A stretch of 64,000 nt of DNA from Geomonas limicola (GCF_014193675.1 NZ_BLXZ01000001.1:62001-126000); one strand, 5' to 3'; shown: positions 1 through 11,977, numbered from the stretch's first letter. The notes: generated by a model not told the origin, from the letters alone. Numbers and translations are program-made.

Positions 1-1
1 C

Positions 2-2268
<2,267 letters not shown>

Positions 2269-2272
<4 letters not shown>

Positions 2273-2532
2273 CGGCTGGCCGGGCGGTAGTCCTGGAGGC
2301 GCAGCACGGTCGCTCGGTGCACCGGGTACGCAGGTGCCCGGGAGGTTGCCGGCGCGAGCCCCTTGCGCTCGGCCGCGGCAAGGACACAGGAATTCATCAG
2401 CTGATAGGTGAGGGTAAGGCAACTGCACCAGGCGCGGCAGACCGCCTCGGAAACGATCTGGTTGCGAAGCTGAGAGTCCAGGTGCGGGAAACGCTCGCGC
2501 ACCAGATGCTGAGCCAGCCAGTGGTATCTCAT
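2269..2532 (-). CDS. Small hypothetical protein, 87 aa
   Basis: An 87-residue frame starts [18 protein letters not shown] and ends convergently with the kinase, sharing 4 bp with its stop. The start at 2532 was chosen over the longer frame from 2595 because a purine-rich AAGGGGGT lies just upstream of it. It has four Cys/His-containing positions but no zinc-finger spacing, no signal peptide and no membrane helix. I do not recognise a family. It may be a genuine small gene or a chance frame. Confidence 0.45.
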
Positions 2533-2982
2533 GCCCCTACCCCCTTGAAGCTGCTGACGGACTGGGAAACGTTTGCTGTACCATACGCCTCGCAAAATGC
2601 CGCGTCAACTATACCACGCACTCTCAGCGCCACCAGGCTCCCTTCATCTAATCAGCGGGAACTCACACGGGGCACCCTATCAGTCAGTTCGGCTTCACCT
2701 TTTGACACCTTCCAGCTCTGCTCCCGCCACTGTACTGGTGATTATTCATCCCCCCTCCTTCTGACTCAATTACCAGCCCCTATGGTCGGCCAAGTTCTTT
2801 TGTCACTGTTATTTTTTTTAAGTTTTTTGAACTAAAGCCATTGCTGCCAACTTCCGATATATAGAAGAAACTCCTACACCCTCCGAACCATCCGTCCATA
2901 CGCGCACCATCCAGTTTGCTGGAGTTAATGTTAAGGCAAAGATACAGACACTGCACCACGTCTTAGGGAAAAGGAGTTACCT
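2533..2982. other. 450-bp intergenic region upstream of the chemoreceptor
   Basis: This region is AT-richer than the flanking genes, with a T-run near 2812-2825. I see no supported gene in it. Its right part carries the candidate sigma-28 promoter listed separately and the AAAAGGAGTT ribosome binding site of the chemoreceptor. Confidence 0.6.
2833..2860 (+). promoter_or_regulatory. Candidate sigma-28 (FliA) promoter
   Basis: TAAA at 2833-2836, 16 nt, then TCCGATAT at 2853-2860 resembles the flagellar sigma consensus TAAA-N15-GCCGATAA, with one extra spacer base and six of eight matches in the -10 element. It lies about 120 bp before a chemoreceptor gene, a typical sigma-28 target. The call rests on pattern and context only. 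Confidence 0.45.
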
Positions 2983-4611
2983 ATGCAATGGTTTAAAGAT
3001 CTTAAAATCGGAACGAAGCTCGTTTGCGCATTCATGTTCTTGTTGGCATTGAACGTTATGCTCGGCGTCTTCATGGTGGTCGAACTCAATAAGATCACCA
3101 GTCAGTCCGAAGATGTCGCCAGCCACCAGATTCCAGCGATGGTCGTGCTCTCGTCGCTGAGTGAAGCATTTGGGAGCTACCGTCGAGGCGAACTGCTCGC
3201 GGTGGTTTCGGAGAAGAAGGAAGACGTCGAGAAATACGTCAAAAGAAACGAGGAGGCCGTGGAAAAGATCAACAAATTCCGCGAAGCCTACGGAAAATTC
3301 GTCAACACCGACGTAGAAAGGAAAAACCTCTCCGAGTTCAACACGGCGTTGGAGCCGTTTTTGGGCGAAAGCAAGAAGATCATGGCACTTGCCCTGGAGA
3401 ACAAGGACGTCGAGGCGGGCGAACTGGTGCGTGGCACCTCGAGCAAACAGTTCAACATCGCTCTCAAGGCGCTGCAGGGATCCATGGAAGCCCAGGTACA
3501 GGAGGCTACCAAGGAAGCCAAGGCAACCGTGGCCACCAGTTCCAGTTCCCGGACCTTGATCATTGTCGCCCTCCTGGCAAGCGTCCTGGTGGGCCTCGCC
3601 GAGGCCTTTACCATCGCACGCATCATGAGTACGCCGATACACGACCTGGCGCAAAAAGCGGAGCAGATTGCTGCAGGCAACCTCGATATCGAGATAGAGC
3701 AACGCTCTCACGACGAAATTGGTCAACTGAGCGGGGCATTTTCAGTAATGACGCGGAACCTGCGCGACCTGATCGGCAGGCTGGCCGACACCTCCCTCAA
3801 GCTGGCCGCCGCCTCCCAACAGTTGAAAGCCAATGCCGAGCAGATATCGGTTGGAACGGAACAGGTCGCAGCTCAAGCCGGCACCGTGGCGGTAGCGAGC
3901 GAGGAAATGGCCGCGACCTCTTCCGACATCGCCAACAACTGCCACCTCGCTGCCGACAGCGCGCAGCAGGCCGCCAGCACCACCGAGCACGGCTTCACCG
4001 TCGTCGCCAAGACCGTGGAGGGGATGCGCAAGCGTGGCGAGGAGGCCAAGGAGAACGCCAAGAACATCGCCTCGCTGGGAGAGCGTTCCGACCAGATCGG
4101 CATGATCGTCGCCACCATCGAGGACATCGCCGACCAGACCAACCTGCTGGCCCTCAACGCGGCCATCGAAGCGGCGCGGGCCGGCGAGCAGGGCCGCGGC
4201 TTTGCCGTCGTTGCCGACGAGGTACGCGCCCTTGCCGAACGCACCACCCGGGCCACCAGGGAGATCGGCGAGATGATCCGCGCCATCCAGAACGAAACCG
4301 GTTCGGCAATCGTATCCATGGAAGCGAGTGTCCGGGGATCCGAACAAGGGGTGACCGAGGCCACCCAACTGGAGAGTGCGCTGCAAGCCATCCTGGAGCA
4401 GGTGAACAACGTCAGTACCCAGGTGAGCCAGATCGCCACCGCGGCGGAAGAGCAGACCGCCACCACCAGCGAGATCACCAGTAACATCACCCAGATCACC
4501 GAAGTGGTTCAGGACACTTCGCGCGGTGCCCAGGAATCCTCGGCAGCAGCGACCAGTCTCTCGGAGAAGGCAGACGAGTTGCAGCATTTGATCCGGCAGT
4601 TCAAACTCTAG
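2983..4611 (+). CDS. Methyl-accepting chemotaxis protein, 542 aa
   Basis: This is a transmembrane chemoreceptor that feeds CheA/CheW. A first membrane helix at about residues 12-33 is followed by a roughly 150-residue four-helix-bundle periplasmic sensor region. A second helix lies near 187-210, then a HAMP domain ([14 protein letters not shown]) and a long helical signalling domain. The highly conserved hairpin tip is present ([20 protein letters not shown] followed by [19 protein letters not shown]). There is no C-terminal pentapeptide for CheR/CheB docking; the protein ends in FKL. The start is fixed by AAAAGGAGTTACCT before ATG. The ligand is unknown. A candidate sigma-28 promoter lies upstream. 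Confidence 0.95.
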   Translation: MQWFKDLKIGTKLVCAFMFLLALNVMLGVFMVVELNKITSQSEDVASHQIPAMVVLSSLSEAFGSYRRGELLAVVSEKKEDVEKYVKRNEEAVEKINKFREAYGKFVNTDVERKNLSEFNTALEPFLGESKKIMALALENKDVEAGELVRGTSSKQFNIALKALQGSMEAQVQEATKEAKATVATSSSSRTLIIVALLASVLVGLAEAFTIARIMSTPIHDLAQKAEQIAAGNLDIEIEQRSHDEIGQLSGAFSVMTRNLRDLIGRLADTSLKLAAASQQLKANAEQISVGTEQVAAQAGTVAVASEEMAATSSDIANNCHLAADSAQQAASTTEHGFTVVAKTVEGMRKRGEEAKENAKNIASLGERSDQIGMIVATIEDIADQTNLLALNAAIEAARAGEQGRGFAVVADEVRALAERTTRATREIGEMIRAIQNETGSAIVSMEASVRGSEQGVTEATQLESALQAILEQVNNVSTQVSQIATAAEEQTATTSEITSNITQITEVVQDTSRGAQESSAAATSLSEKADELQHLIRQFKL

Positions 4612-4790
4612 CCTCGGCAGTTCCCCTCTCGAAAAGGGTCTTCAGGGGACCTCGAACAAGGCCTTCAACCGGTTCCCCTCTTCCCCTGCTGGCGAGGGAC
4701 AGTGTGAGGGGGAAGGCGCCACATCATAGCCGATGGCGGCTTCCCCCCCTGCCCCATCCCGTCAAGGGAGGAGGTGGTGTGATACCACAA
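4612..4790. other. Short intergenic stretch with C-rich/G-rich imperfect repeat
   Basis: Between the chemoreceptor and the terminator lies a block (about 4670-4715) of alternating CCCCTC and GAGGG runs. Similar runs occur near 32225-32275 and 53011-53045. No gene was seen. Confidence 0.4.
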
Positions 4791-4829
4791 AAAAAGGCTC
4801 GCTCAGCATGTCTGCTGGCGAGCCTTTTT
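4791..4829. terminator. Bidirectional rho-independent terminator
   Basis: AAAAAGGCTCGC at 4791-4802 pairs perfectly with GCGAGCCTTTTT at 4818-4829 around a 15-nt loop. It has an A-run on one side and a T-run on the other, so it can stop transcripts from both the chemoreceptor and the convergent minus-strand operon that ends at 4865. Confidence 0.9.
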
Positions 4830-4864
4830 GTATTACAGGGGAAACGCGCACCAGCGGTGATCTG

Positions 4865-5407
4865 CTAGGGCTTTCTTCCCGGAGTAACCAGGTCTCCGGT
4901 ACGGCCTTTCGCCGCACCAGCTGTATCGTTTTCCGGTTCGAGCACCAGGTCGAAACGGGCCTTGCGGTCCCCTTTTCTGGGATAGTGCTGGGTGACGAGA
5001 CCCTGGTGGCCACGGACGTCGACCAGGATATGGATGTGGGAAGGACGCTGCGCGTAGCCGCCGGGATAATCGGTTTCCAGCCGGTAGCGTCCCTGGTTGT
5101 CGGAGAAAAGCGTGGCGCGATGGGCGTCGTCGTAGCTGCCGTTTCGGGCCGTCTGCCAGACCTCGATACGTGCGCCGCGAATCGGTGAGCAATCTTTGGA
5201 GGAGCGCACGGTCCCGCTCAGAAGGTACCCCGAGCCGATCTTGTTGCGCTGCGGTGCGTTGGGACGGTAGAACGGTCCGATCTCGTCCCACGGGGTCGGG
5301 GTGCAGGAACCCGCAAATACGTGCTGCGGTAAAAGCCACTCCGGCGCGGTGACGCTGAACATCACCAAGAGAAACAATAACGGCGCTCGTCGTATCGATC
5401 GGTCCAT
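4865..5407 (-). CDS. Secreted intradiol ring-cleavage dioxygenase-like protein, 180 aa
   Basis: The C-terminal two thirds match the intradiol dioxygenase fold. Likely ferric ligands are Tyr92 (VWQTARNGSY), Tyr118 (PGGY), His124 and His126 (RPSHIHILVD). Unlike the classical cytosolic enzymes it has an N-terminal signal peptide (MDRSIRRAPLLFLLVMFS...) probably cut near VFA/GSC, and it is short because the loop between Tyr118 and the His pair is reduced. The start at 5407 follows a strong AAAAGGGGGGAG. It is the last gene of the minus-strand run, 32 bp after the acetyltransferase. Family membership is clear; the substrate and even catalytic activity are unproven. Confidence 0.82.
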   Translation of the reverse strand: MDRSIRRAPLLFLLVMFSVTAPEWLLPQHVFAGSCTPTPWDEIGPFYRPNAPQRNKIGSGYLLSGTVRSSKDCSPIRGARIEVWQTARNGSYDDAHRATLFSDNQGRYRLETDYPGGYAQRPSHIHILVDVRGHQGLVTQHYPRKGDRKARFDLVLEPENDTAGAAKGRTGDLVTPGRKP

Positions 5408-5439
5408 CTCCCCCCCTTTTCGAAGTGCAGCCGTGCGCT

Positions 5440-6045
5440 TCAGTCCAGCTCTTTGATCCAATACTTCATGGGATGGTATCGCTTCTCACCGTCCAGTTCC
5501 TGCCAGGTGAAACCCGTCACGAGGTCTCCCAGAGCTGTGAACCCGGTCCGGCTCAGGAACCGCTCGATCGGGACGAAATCGTTGGGGCGTGCCAGATGGT
5601 CCACGGGGCGCTGCACGGTAGCGCAGGCGAGGTAGCGATAGTCACCGAAGGTGCGCACCGCATCCTCTACCTGCTGCAACAGGGTAAGCCCGAGACCGCG
5701 GTTGCGGTACTCCTGGTAGAAGAGCAACTCGCCCAGATAGTAGATCTCCTCGACGCGGTAGCTGGTAGTGCGTACCGGATCTTTCAACTCGGCCCCCTCA
5801 GCGGCAAGCGGGATCCCGGTGGCAGCACCGATTACGCGCCCGGCGTCCCGAACGGTCGCAACCAGCGCATCGGGTGTCGTCGCGTACTGCTCGAGGTAGT
5901 TCAGCTCGTCGGCGAGCCTGCCGTCGTAGAGGTACGGGAACTCGCGAAAAATGGTGAGCCGCAATGCCGCCAGGTCCGGAAGTATCCCGCGTACGGCTGA
6001 CCCGCTCGAAAGCGCCCTGGTGAGTTCACCGTTACGGTCGGACAT
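5440..6045 (-). CDS. GNAT-family N-acetyltransferase, 201 aa
   Basis: The acetyl-CoA binding signature R/Q-x-x-G-x-G/A is seen as YRNRGLGLTLL after a beta strand (VEEIYYLGELLFYQ), as in GNAT enzymes. The length is ordinary for a single-domain member. The ATG at 6045 was chosen because it overlaps the stop of the HIT gene by 14 nt, implying translational coupling, and because residues upstream are low-complexity read-through. The acetylated substrate cannot be inferred. It sits between the HIT protein and the secreted dioxygenase-like protein in one minus-strand run. Confidence 0.85.
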   Translation of the reverse strand: MSDRNGELTRALSSGSAVRGILPDLAALRLTIFREFPYLYDGRLADELNYLEQYATTPDALVATVRDAGRVIGAATGIPLAAEGAELKDPVRTTSYRVEEIYYLGELLFYQEYRNRGLGLTLLQQVEDAVRTFGDYRYLACATVQRPVDHLARPNDFVPIERFLSRTGFTALGDLVTGFTWQELDGEKRYHPMKYWIKELD

Positions 6046-6466
6046 GATCGCGCTCTCCCCCGTTCTGTCGCGCCGCCTGCTCCCTTTTCCAATAGGGTGC
6101 CTTCTCAGGCATGATCCAGCGCACCCCGCCACGCGGGTCCTCGGTGTCCCCGGCATAGCGCGGGATAAGGTGCAGGTGCAGGTGCATGACGGTCTGCCCG
6201 GCTGCGGCTCCGTCGTTGATCCCGAGGTTGAAGCCGTCGGGAGCACGCTCGGCAACCAGCAGTTCGCGAACCCGCCCGACCAGGTCGAAGAGGGCAGCCT
6301 GCTCCTCGGGGGTCGCGTCGAAAAAAGAGACCACGTGGCGCCGGGGCACCACGAGGGTGTGCCCTACCGTGACCGGAAAGGCATCGAGAAACGCGATGGC
6401 GTGCTCGTTTTCCACCAGGACCTTGGCAGGCTCTACCTGGCAGAAAGGACAGCTGGTCTCAGGCAT
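6032..6466 (-). CDS. HIT-family nucleotide hydrolase/transferase, 144 aa
   Basis: The histidine-triad motif HLHLHLIP carries His95, His97 and His99, and an N-terminal CPFC (Cys6, Cys9) is the zinc-type motif of many bacterial HIT proteins. The family cleaves or transfers nucleotide phosphoramidates or dinucleoside polyphosphates; the exact substrate is not evident. The start follows AGAGGATTGCGCC. The gene begins 26 bp after the jetC stop and overlaps the acetyltransferase start, so it is probably cotranscribed with the SMC complex. It occupies the place where jetD would be expected in a complete Wadjet operon. Confidence 0.92.
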   Translation of the reverse strand: MPETSCPFCQVEPAKVLVENEHAIAFLDAFPVTVGHTLVVPRRHVVSFFDATPEEQAALFDLVGRVRELLVAERAPDGFNLGINDGAAAGQTVMHLHLHLIPRYAGDTEDPRGGVRWIMPEKAPYWKREQAARQNGGERDHVRP

Positions 6467-6492
6467 GGCGCAATCCTCTCGAGAAAATGTGA

Positions 6493-9400
6493 TCAGCCGG
6501 CTGCAGCCGGGAGCGGTTCGTTCAGAAACCCGGCGGCACCGGAGGCGCGCAGGTACGGGTTATCGGAACGAAGCAGGGCTCGCATGGCGGGCTTAATGAA
6601 GATGACTTCGGTCTGCACGTTGCCGCCGTCGCGGGTCACCCAGACGATGGTATCCATCACCTCGGCCATGGTAGCGTATTTTTCGTCCGGCGCAGCAAGC
6701 AAGAGCTGCAACTGGATCTTCTTCAGGAACTCGATGCAGCTGTGGCTTGTGGCAACGCTCAGTTTCGAGAAGGCCTCGTCGAATACCGCGAGGCTCATGC
6801 CGCCGTGGCAGGTACCGTACTCTTCCTTGAGCCGGTAGGCAGCCGCCAGCGAGGCGCCGATCGCCACGTAGAACGGGGTCTGGTTCTCGCCGCCGGACCC
6901 CTTCTGGATGCGATGCTCCAGATCCGCCGTCGGGGTCCCGTCGATGTCGCACATCTCCACGTCGAAAACCAGGAAATTGCGGTAGTCCTGGAGACGCTCG
7001 GCGGCCTTGGGATCCTGCAACGCCAGGGTGATGTCCTCCAGGGCCTTGCGGTGCGGCGTCTCCGGATCGGCCGCCGGATCGAAGAGCCCTCCGACTTCGC
7101 GCGACACCGGGCTGTTGCAGGCCTTGGCGAACTCGATGATGTGTTTAAACTCCGGGTTCGGGCTGGGGCGGAACTTGTAGATCTCGCCGTGGAACGGATG
7201 CTTCTCCAGGGTCTTGTTGAGCTGGGTAACGGAGACCCGCACCGCCTCGAGCTTGCCGATCAAGCGTCCCACGAACTTGGCGCGAAAGGTGTCCTCGGCC
7301 TCCAGAAGCGCCCGGGCCGACTTTTCCCGGTACTCGGCAAGCGTGGTCTCGACCAGGTGCCGTTTTTTGCGCCGGATCGCCGCTGCGTACTCCTCGAAAC
7401 TCTCGGGCCGGGTGTCGTCCCCCTCTTCCACGGCAAAGCGCACGTAGTACTCGGTGTAGTCCCGCACCACGCGCGAGGTGTGCTCCTCGATGCCGCGCAG
7501 CGCCGACTTGATCTCCTGGTCCGCACGGCCGACCAGTGCGGCGAAATCGCCTGCATACTGCTCGCGCCAGCGGTCCAGGGTATCGGCAGCCTTGACCCGG
7601 TCCAGGAGGGGGTGAAGCCGCGTCTCGTGGAGCACCTTCTGCAGCACGTCCATCTGTGCCTCGAGGGAGGCGAGCTCATCCTCCTTCTTGCCGAACTCCC
7701 GCTCGGCGTGCCGGTGCTGCTCGTTCAGGGCAGTGAGTTCGCTCCTGAGCCCCTCAGCGGCCTGTTCCAGCCGGACGAGTTCGGTACGCAGGGCGTTTTC
7801 CCGTTCGTCCAGGGAGAGGGCCGCAAGCCGCGCCTGCAGCACACGCATCTCTTCCTGGCTCTCCTCGCGGCCACGAACCAGCTCGACCAGGGACAAAGAC
7901 GCCTCGCCGGAGTAACGGCGCAGGAAATCGTCGAGCAGGTCTTTGAGGTGCCGCAGGGTGGCTGCGCTGGTCTCCGCCGCGCCCTGCTGCCGCTCCAGCT
8001 GGTCGAGTTCGCGCTGGTAGGTGGACAGCAGCGTGTCGCGGGAACCGCGCCCCAAGATGGGCGGAATCGGCTTCAGCTCCGAAACGGTGCCTCCGGAACT
8101 CAGCATGCCGTCCGCGGTGGCGGCCCGGTCGTGCTTCAGGAGATCCTGTTCGCTCTCCACTCTCACGATGTTCCCCAGCCGGCGGTTCAAGAAGGCCCGG
8201 GCATGCACGTTGTCGGTAGCCAGGCAGTCGGCGAGGGTCCCGGCTTGCGCCGGCTTTTTCCAGCGCTCGGTCTGCGTGGTGTTGACGATGTGGCACCCCG
8301 GGAACTCGCGGCGCCCCTCGTACCGGTAGAGGTGCACCGCCTTCTTGGCCTGTTCCGGTATCACGATGAGCGCTTCCCGGATATTCCCCAGTACGCTCTC
8401 GATGCTGCCGCGCCAGGTTTCGTCCGCCACGTCCACCAGGTCGCAGAGCGGTTTGGCGTCGATGCCGTGCTGCTTGAAGAACTGGATCAGGTTACGGGTG
8501 TTGGCCTGCAACGGGGCCTTGCCGTGCTGCAGGAGCTTCACGGAATCCTTGAGTTCCTTGAGCTTCTGGGTGCAGCCACTCAACTCGGCGCACAGGGTGT
8601 TGTACCGGCTGTTCAATTCCGGCAACGCCTGGCCGGCCGCAGTTCCAAGTTCTCCCAAGACCCGGTCCGCAGCGGCAGGGTCGCTCGGCCACCGTGCCGC
8701 GGTCAGCATGCCATCGACGGGAAGCAGCCCGAGCAGGGAGTCGATGACCTTGACCAGCGGCCCCTTGAGGGAACTCTCCCGGTGCTTCTCGAAGCGCTGC
8801 AGCAACAGGCGCAACTCGGTGATCCTGGCGGTGAGGGCACGCTCGGTCTCGGCTGCCTTGTCGAAGTCGAGCTGCAGCCGGTCGCACTGGATCTGCAGGT
8901 CGTTGTTCTTCAGTTCGGCGCGTTTCTCACCCAGGAGCTCCTGCTGGCGCGCCAGGTCAGACTCCACGATTCCGCGGCGCTCGGTCATCTGCTCCAGCGA
9001 CTCCTCGAGATCGGCCAGCGCGTCGCGCAGCGGGTTGGCCCGCTCCTCCAACTGCTCGCTGCGAACCGCCAGGGAGAGGTACTCGGATAAAACCTGCTGC
9101 ACCCGCGCCTGCTCCACCTTCTCGCAAAGCAGTTCCAGCCGGGTGAGTTCGGTGACCCGCCGGCTTACCGAGTCCGCCTTGTCAGCCATGTCCCGGTAGT
9201 TTTTCAGGGCGCTCTGCAGTTCCTTGATCTGCAGGTCGTCGCGATCCAGCATGTAGCGCCGGATGAACTCGGTCGGGTCCGAAATGCGCTCCAGCTTGAA
9301 GGCGGCCTGCAGGGCCTTCAGCACGGTGCGGTCGTTGTTGGGGAGCCCCGGATGCTCGCTTAAGGTGGCGTACATGTCCTGGGTGAACTTTCCCGGTTCC

Positions 9401-9930
9401 TGGTGGAAACGGGCCGCCGGGCAGCTCTTGGCGAGGCGCTCCTTGACGCGCGCCCAGGGGAGCACCACCATGTTGTCGCCGGCGCGTTGTTCGAGGAAGA
9501 GGTCCTTGCTTCCCACCAGGCCGGGACAGACGAAGTACCCCTCGATCTTCTCGGCCATCTCGGCAAGCGAAGCGTAGATCCCCAAACCCACGCAGGTGGA
9601 CTCGCCGGTCTCCTGGTCCAGGAAATTGAGCGCCAGGTAGCAGTTGGCCTTCTCGCGCGGTTTGATCTTGGTGGCAAGCTCGGGCTTCTTGGGGTCGGAC
9701 ATGACCCCCAAAACGTACTCCCAGAGCTTTCGGGAGGACTGCTCGTTACTGCCGCGGTTCAAGACCATAAGGTGCTTGTTGGCGCCGGTGAGCACGGTCT
9801 GGATGGCGTCTAACAGCGCGGATTTCCCTGCGCCGTTGTCCCCAATGAAGGCGGTACTCCCGACGATGGGAATTTCCACCGCTTCGAGCCGGTACCACTG
9901 GATCACGATAGCCTTAGTCAACGTCTTCAT
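6493..9930 (-). CDS. jetC: SMC-like ATPase JetC/MksB, 1145 aa
   Basis: This is a MukB/SbcC-type ATPase. Walker A is GDNGAGKS (residues 30-37). Two long heptad-rich coiled-coil regions flank a hinge region around residues 480-650. The C-terminal part has the ABC signature (KGSGGENQTPFYVAIGAS) and a Walker B (SLAVFDEAFSKL). The start at 9930 follows AGGGGGTAATA and overlaps the jetB stop by 17 nt. Relatives act in chromosome condensation (MukBEF, MksBEF) or, with the JetD/MksG nuclease, in cutting of small circular plasmids (Wadjet). The motifs look intact, so an active loop-extruding ATPase is likely. The biological role is uncertain because no nuclease gene follows. Confidence 0.93.
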   Translation of the reverse strand: MKTLTKAIVIQWYRLEAVEIPIVGSTAFIGDNGAGKSALLDAIQTVLTGANKHLMVLNRGSNEQSSRKLWEYVLGVMSDPKKPELATKIKPREKANCYLALNFLDQETGESTCVGLGIYASLAEMAEKIEGYFVCPGLVGSKDLFLEQRAGDNMVVLPWARVKERLAKSCPAARFHQEPGKFTQDMYATLSEHPGLPNNDRTVLKALQAAFKLERISDPTEFIRRYMLDRDDLQIKELQSALKNYRDMADKADSVSRRVTELTRLELLCEKVEQARVQQVLSEYLSLAVRSEQLEERANPLRDALADLEESLEQMTERRGIVESDLARQQELLGEKRAELKNNDLQIQCDRLQLDFDKAAETERALTARITELRLLLQRFEKHRESSLKGPLVKVIDSLLGLLPVDGMLTAARWPSDPAAADRVLGELGTAAGQALPELNSRYNTLCAELSGCTQKLKELKDSVKLLQHGKAPLQANTRNLIQFFKQHGIDAKPLCDLVDVADETWRGSIESVLGNIREALIVIPEQAKKAVHLYRYEGRREFPGCHIVNTTQTERWKKPAQAGTLADCLATDNVHARAFLNRRLGNIVRVESEQDLLKHDRAATADGMLSSGGTVSELKPIPPILGRGSRDTLLSTYQRELDQLERQQGAAETSAATLRHLKDLLDDFLRRYSGEASLSLVELVRGREESQEEMRVLQARLAALSLDERENALRTELVRLEQAAEGLRSELTALNEQHRHAEREFGKKEDELASLEAQMDVLQKVLHETRLHPLLDRVKAADTLDRWREQYAGDFAALVGRADQEIKSALRGIEEHTSRVVRDYTEYYVRFAVEEGDDTRPESFEEYAAAIRRKKRHLVETTLAEYREKSARALLEAEDTFRAKFVGRLIGKLEAVRVSVTQLNKTLEKHPFHGEIYKFRPSPNPEFKHIIEFAKACNSPVSREVGGLFDPAADPETPHRKALEDITLALQDPKAAERLQDYRNFLVFDVEMCDIDGTPTADLEHRIQKGSGGENQTPFYVAIGASLAAAYRLKEEYGTCHGGMSLAVFDEAFSKLSVATSHSCIEFLKKIQLQLLLAAPDEKYATMAEVMDTIVWVTRDGGNVQTEVIFIKPAMRALLRSDNPYLRASGAAGFLNEPLPAAAG

Positions 9931-10546
9931 TATTACCCCCTGCCGGCTCCGCATCCTGCTCCTCGGTTTCGGGAGCCTCCAGGTAGTCCTCAAGGGCCAG
10001 GAGAAAGCCCGGCGTCACCAGGTCCCTGATCGAGGGGCGGATCCGGAAGCGGATCGCCTTGTCCTCGTCCTCGTCGATCTCCAAAAGCCCCTGCCGGGAG
10101 AAGGTGCGCAGGATCTCGCGCAGGCGCACCAGCCCGGGACGCTTGCGGCGGGTGTGGGCGACGAAGGTGTCGACCAGCACCTCGCTGTCGGTGAAGGCCT
10201 GGGAGTATTCGCCGATGCGGCATTCGCGGGCGGCCTGCTCGTAGATGACACGCAGCACCAAAAGAAACATGGAGTGCTCGGTATCGAGCCCCAGGGTGAG
10301 CTGCGACTCGCGCGGCAGGACCCCCAGATACCCGGCGGTACGGTCGCAGACCAGGTCGAGGTTAAAGGCGTCGAAGAGGTTACGGTAGTAATCCTCGGCA
10401 TCGAGAATCTGGTGAAAATGGCGCTGATCCCGGTTCTTGTCGCTGAACAGGAACTGCCGTTCCAGGGCCACGGCAGCGGCGCGCCGCAGGTCCTCACCGT
10501 TCAGGGTCTCGTCTTTATCCAGCATGCGTCGTAGTTCGTGCAGCAC
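9914..10546 (-). CDS. jetB: JetB/MksE-like protein (DUF4194), 210 aa
   Basis: This is the small winged-helix kleisin-interacting subunit (KITE-type) of JetABC/MksFEB complexes, recognised from its size, acidic C-terminal tail, central LRVIYEQA region and its place between jetA and jetC. It starts with GTG at 10546, 3 nt after the jetA stop, with AAAAGGATAG inside the jetA end as ribosome binding site. It overlaps the start of jetC. In the assembled complex it would bridge the JetA kleisin dimer and the ATPase heads. Confidence 0.85.
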   Translation of the reverse strand: MLHELRRMLDKDETLNGEDLRRAAAVALERQFLFSDKNRDQRHFHQILDAEDYYRNLFDAFNLDLVCDRTAGYLGVLPRESQLTLGLDTEHSMFLLVLRVIYEQAARECRIGEYSQAFTDSEVLVDTFVAHTRRKRPGLVRLREILRTFSRQGLLEIDEDEDKAIRFRIRPSIRDLVTPGFLLALEDYLEAPETEEQDAEPAGGNNEDVD

Positions 10547-10549
10547 GGT

Positions 10550-11977
10550 CTATCCTTTTCGTTCGACGATGAAATCGTTGCATTCCAGAAAGGGGGTATC
10601 GATGCGTCCCCCGGTTCGGCGCAGCGTGAAATGCGGCTGGTTGGCGGCAGCTTTCCCCTTCATCCCCCCGAGGAACGGGACGAAGGAGAAGGCGACCAGA
10701 TCCTCGACGGTCTCGATGCGGAACTCGCTCGCGGCCATCTCGCGACGCTCCCCGAGTTGCCGGTCCAGAAAGCCCGCCACCTTGGCCGGCGACATCACCC
10801 GGCGTTGCAGGTAATCCTGGATGAGCCGCATGCGCTCCTTCACTTCGGCTCCGACCTCCTCGGGCGGGGAGAGTTCCACGAACTGCGGCTGGCGGCGCCG
10901 TTGCGGCTTGCGCAGGCTGCGTTTGCTCAAAAGGCCCGCCGACATCCAGCGCCCCGGTGTCGGTAGGTGGGCAAGCTCCCCATCCGGCTGGTCCTGGGAG
11001 CGCTTGCCCAACTGCTCGAGGAGCTGGATACCGTGGTTGGTCAGATCCGGGACGTTGCGGTCCAGGTAGCGCACCATCTGGGCCACCCGCGATTCCAGCC
11101 GCATCCGGTACAGGTCGATGGCGTCCAGGCGGCGGTCCACCGAGCGGAACACCCGCGCGATGAAATGCAGGTCGTAGATGACCTTCTCACGGGCCTGCCC
11201 CTCGTCGAGGCTGCGGTCCTCCTGGTACACCTTGACCAGCTGGGCCATGATCGAATCGATGTGCTCGATCTGCACCAGGAGGGTGAGCACGTTGGCCCGG
11301 TGCCGAAACGGGTTGTTCTCGGCCTGCAGCGACTTGTAGTCGGATATGAGCAGGTTTTCGACGAAATCGTCGAAGAAGGTGGCCAGCGCCAGGCGGGGGT
11401 TGTGCTGGCGGGTAATCAGCTCCTGGAACCCGCGCAGACCCGAGAAGATGTTCTGCAGGTGCCGGGTGAAGTCGCGCGCCGCGCGCACCACCTCCAGAAA
11501 GGCCCGAGCGTTGGTCTCCGGCTGGTTGGCGATCGCCTCGAGCTGCAGCCTAATCGAGGCGATGGTGGAACCGTAGTTCTTCTTCTCGGCGTGGGCCACC
11601 CCTTCGAGTGCCTCCAAAAGGAGGCTCGCGTGCGGCGGCATCAAGACGTTCACATGGTAGCCGTCCTCTTCCTCTTCGAGCCAGCCGGTTGCTACCAGGC
11701 GACGGTAGACGTAGCGCGCCGCGGTGCCGGGAGCGGTGCCGAACTCCTCTTCGCCCCCCTCCCCTTCCTCGAGCACCAGCTGCAAAAGGCGCCCCTTGCG
11801 CTCCAGCAGTTCCTCTATCTCGCGCACGACCTGGCCGCGCCGTGGGAATACCGCCTCGTTGGTCAGGTCTTCGTCGGAGAAGTAGCGGAACAGGTAGAGG
11901 AGGATCTCCTCGAAGAGTTGCCGGTTCGGGCCGGCCAGCGGCTTGAATATTTCATCGGGAAGTTTGTTGAAAAGCAT
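10550..11977 (-). CDS. jetA: JetA/MksF-like kleisin (Wadjet type II style), 475 aa
   Basis: This is a predicted kleisin subunit. It has an N-terminal winged-helix region (MLFNKLPDEIFKPLAGPN), a mostly helical middle, and a C-terminal winged-helix part ending in FLECNDFIVERKG. The sequence resembles the DUF5716-type JetA of type II Wadjet loci more than the DUF3375 type; this subtype call is from memory of the family, not a search. It is the first gene of the operon, with a promoter candidate about 230 bp upstream. The ribosome binding site is weak (AGG in CACAGGTCCGTC). Confidence 0.85.
   Translation of the reverse strand: MLFNKLPDEIFKPLAGPNRQLFEEILLYLFRYFSDEDLTNEAVFPRRGQVVREIEELLERKGRLLQLVLEEGEGGEEEFGTAPGTAARYVYRRLVATGWLEEEEDGYHVNVLMPPHASLLLEALEGVAHAEKKNYGSTIASIRLQLEAIANQPETNARAFLEVVRAARDFTRHLQNIFSGLRGFQELITRQHNPRLALATFFDDFVENLLISDYKSLQAENNPFRHRANVLTLLVQIEHIDSIMAQLVKVYQEDRSLDEGQAREKVIYDLHFIARVFRSVDRRLDAIDLYRMRLESRVAQMVRYLDRNVPDLTNHGIQLLEQLGKRSQDQPDGELAHLPTPGRWMSAGLLSKRSLRKPQRRRQPQFVELSPPEEVGAEVKERMRLIQDYLQRRVMSPAKVAGFLDRQLGERREMAASEFRIETVEDLVAFSFVPFLGGMKGKAAANQPHFTLRRTGGRIDTPFLECNDFIVERKG

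Noticed and set aside
6742-9090. 782-codon open frame on the plus strand
   Set aside because: Antisense shadow of jetC, caused by high GC codon bias; no ribosome binding site or domain.
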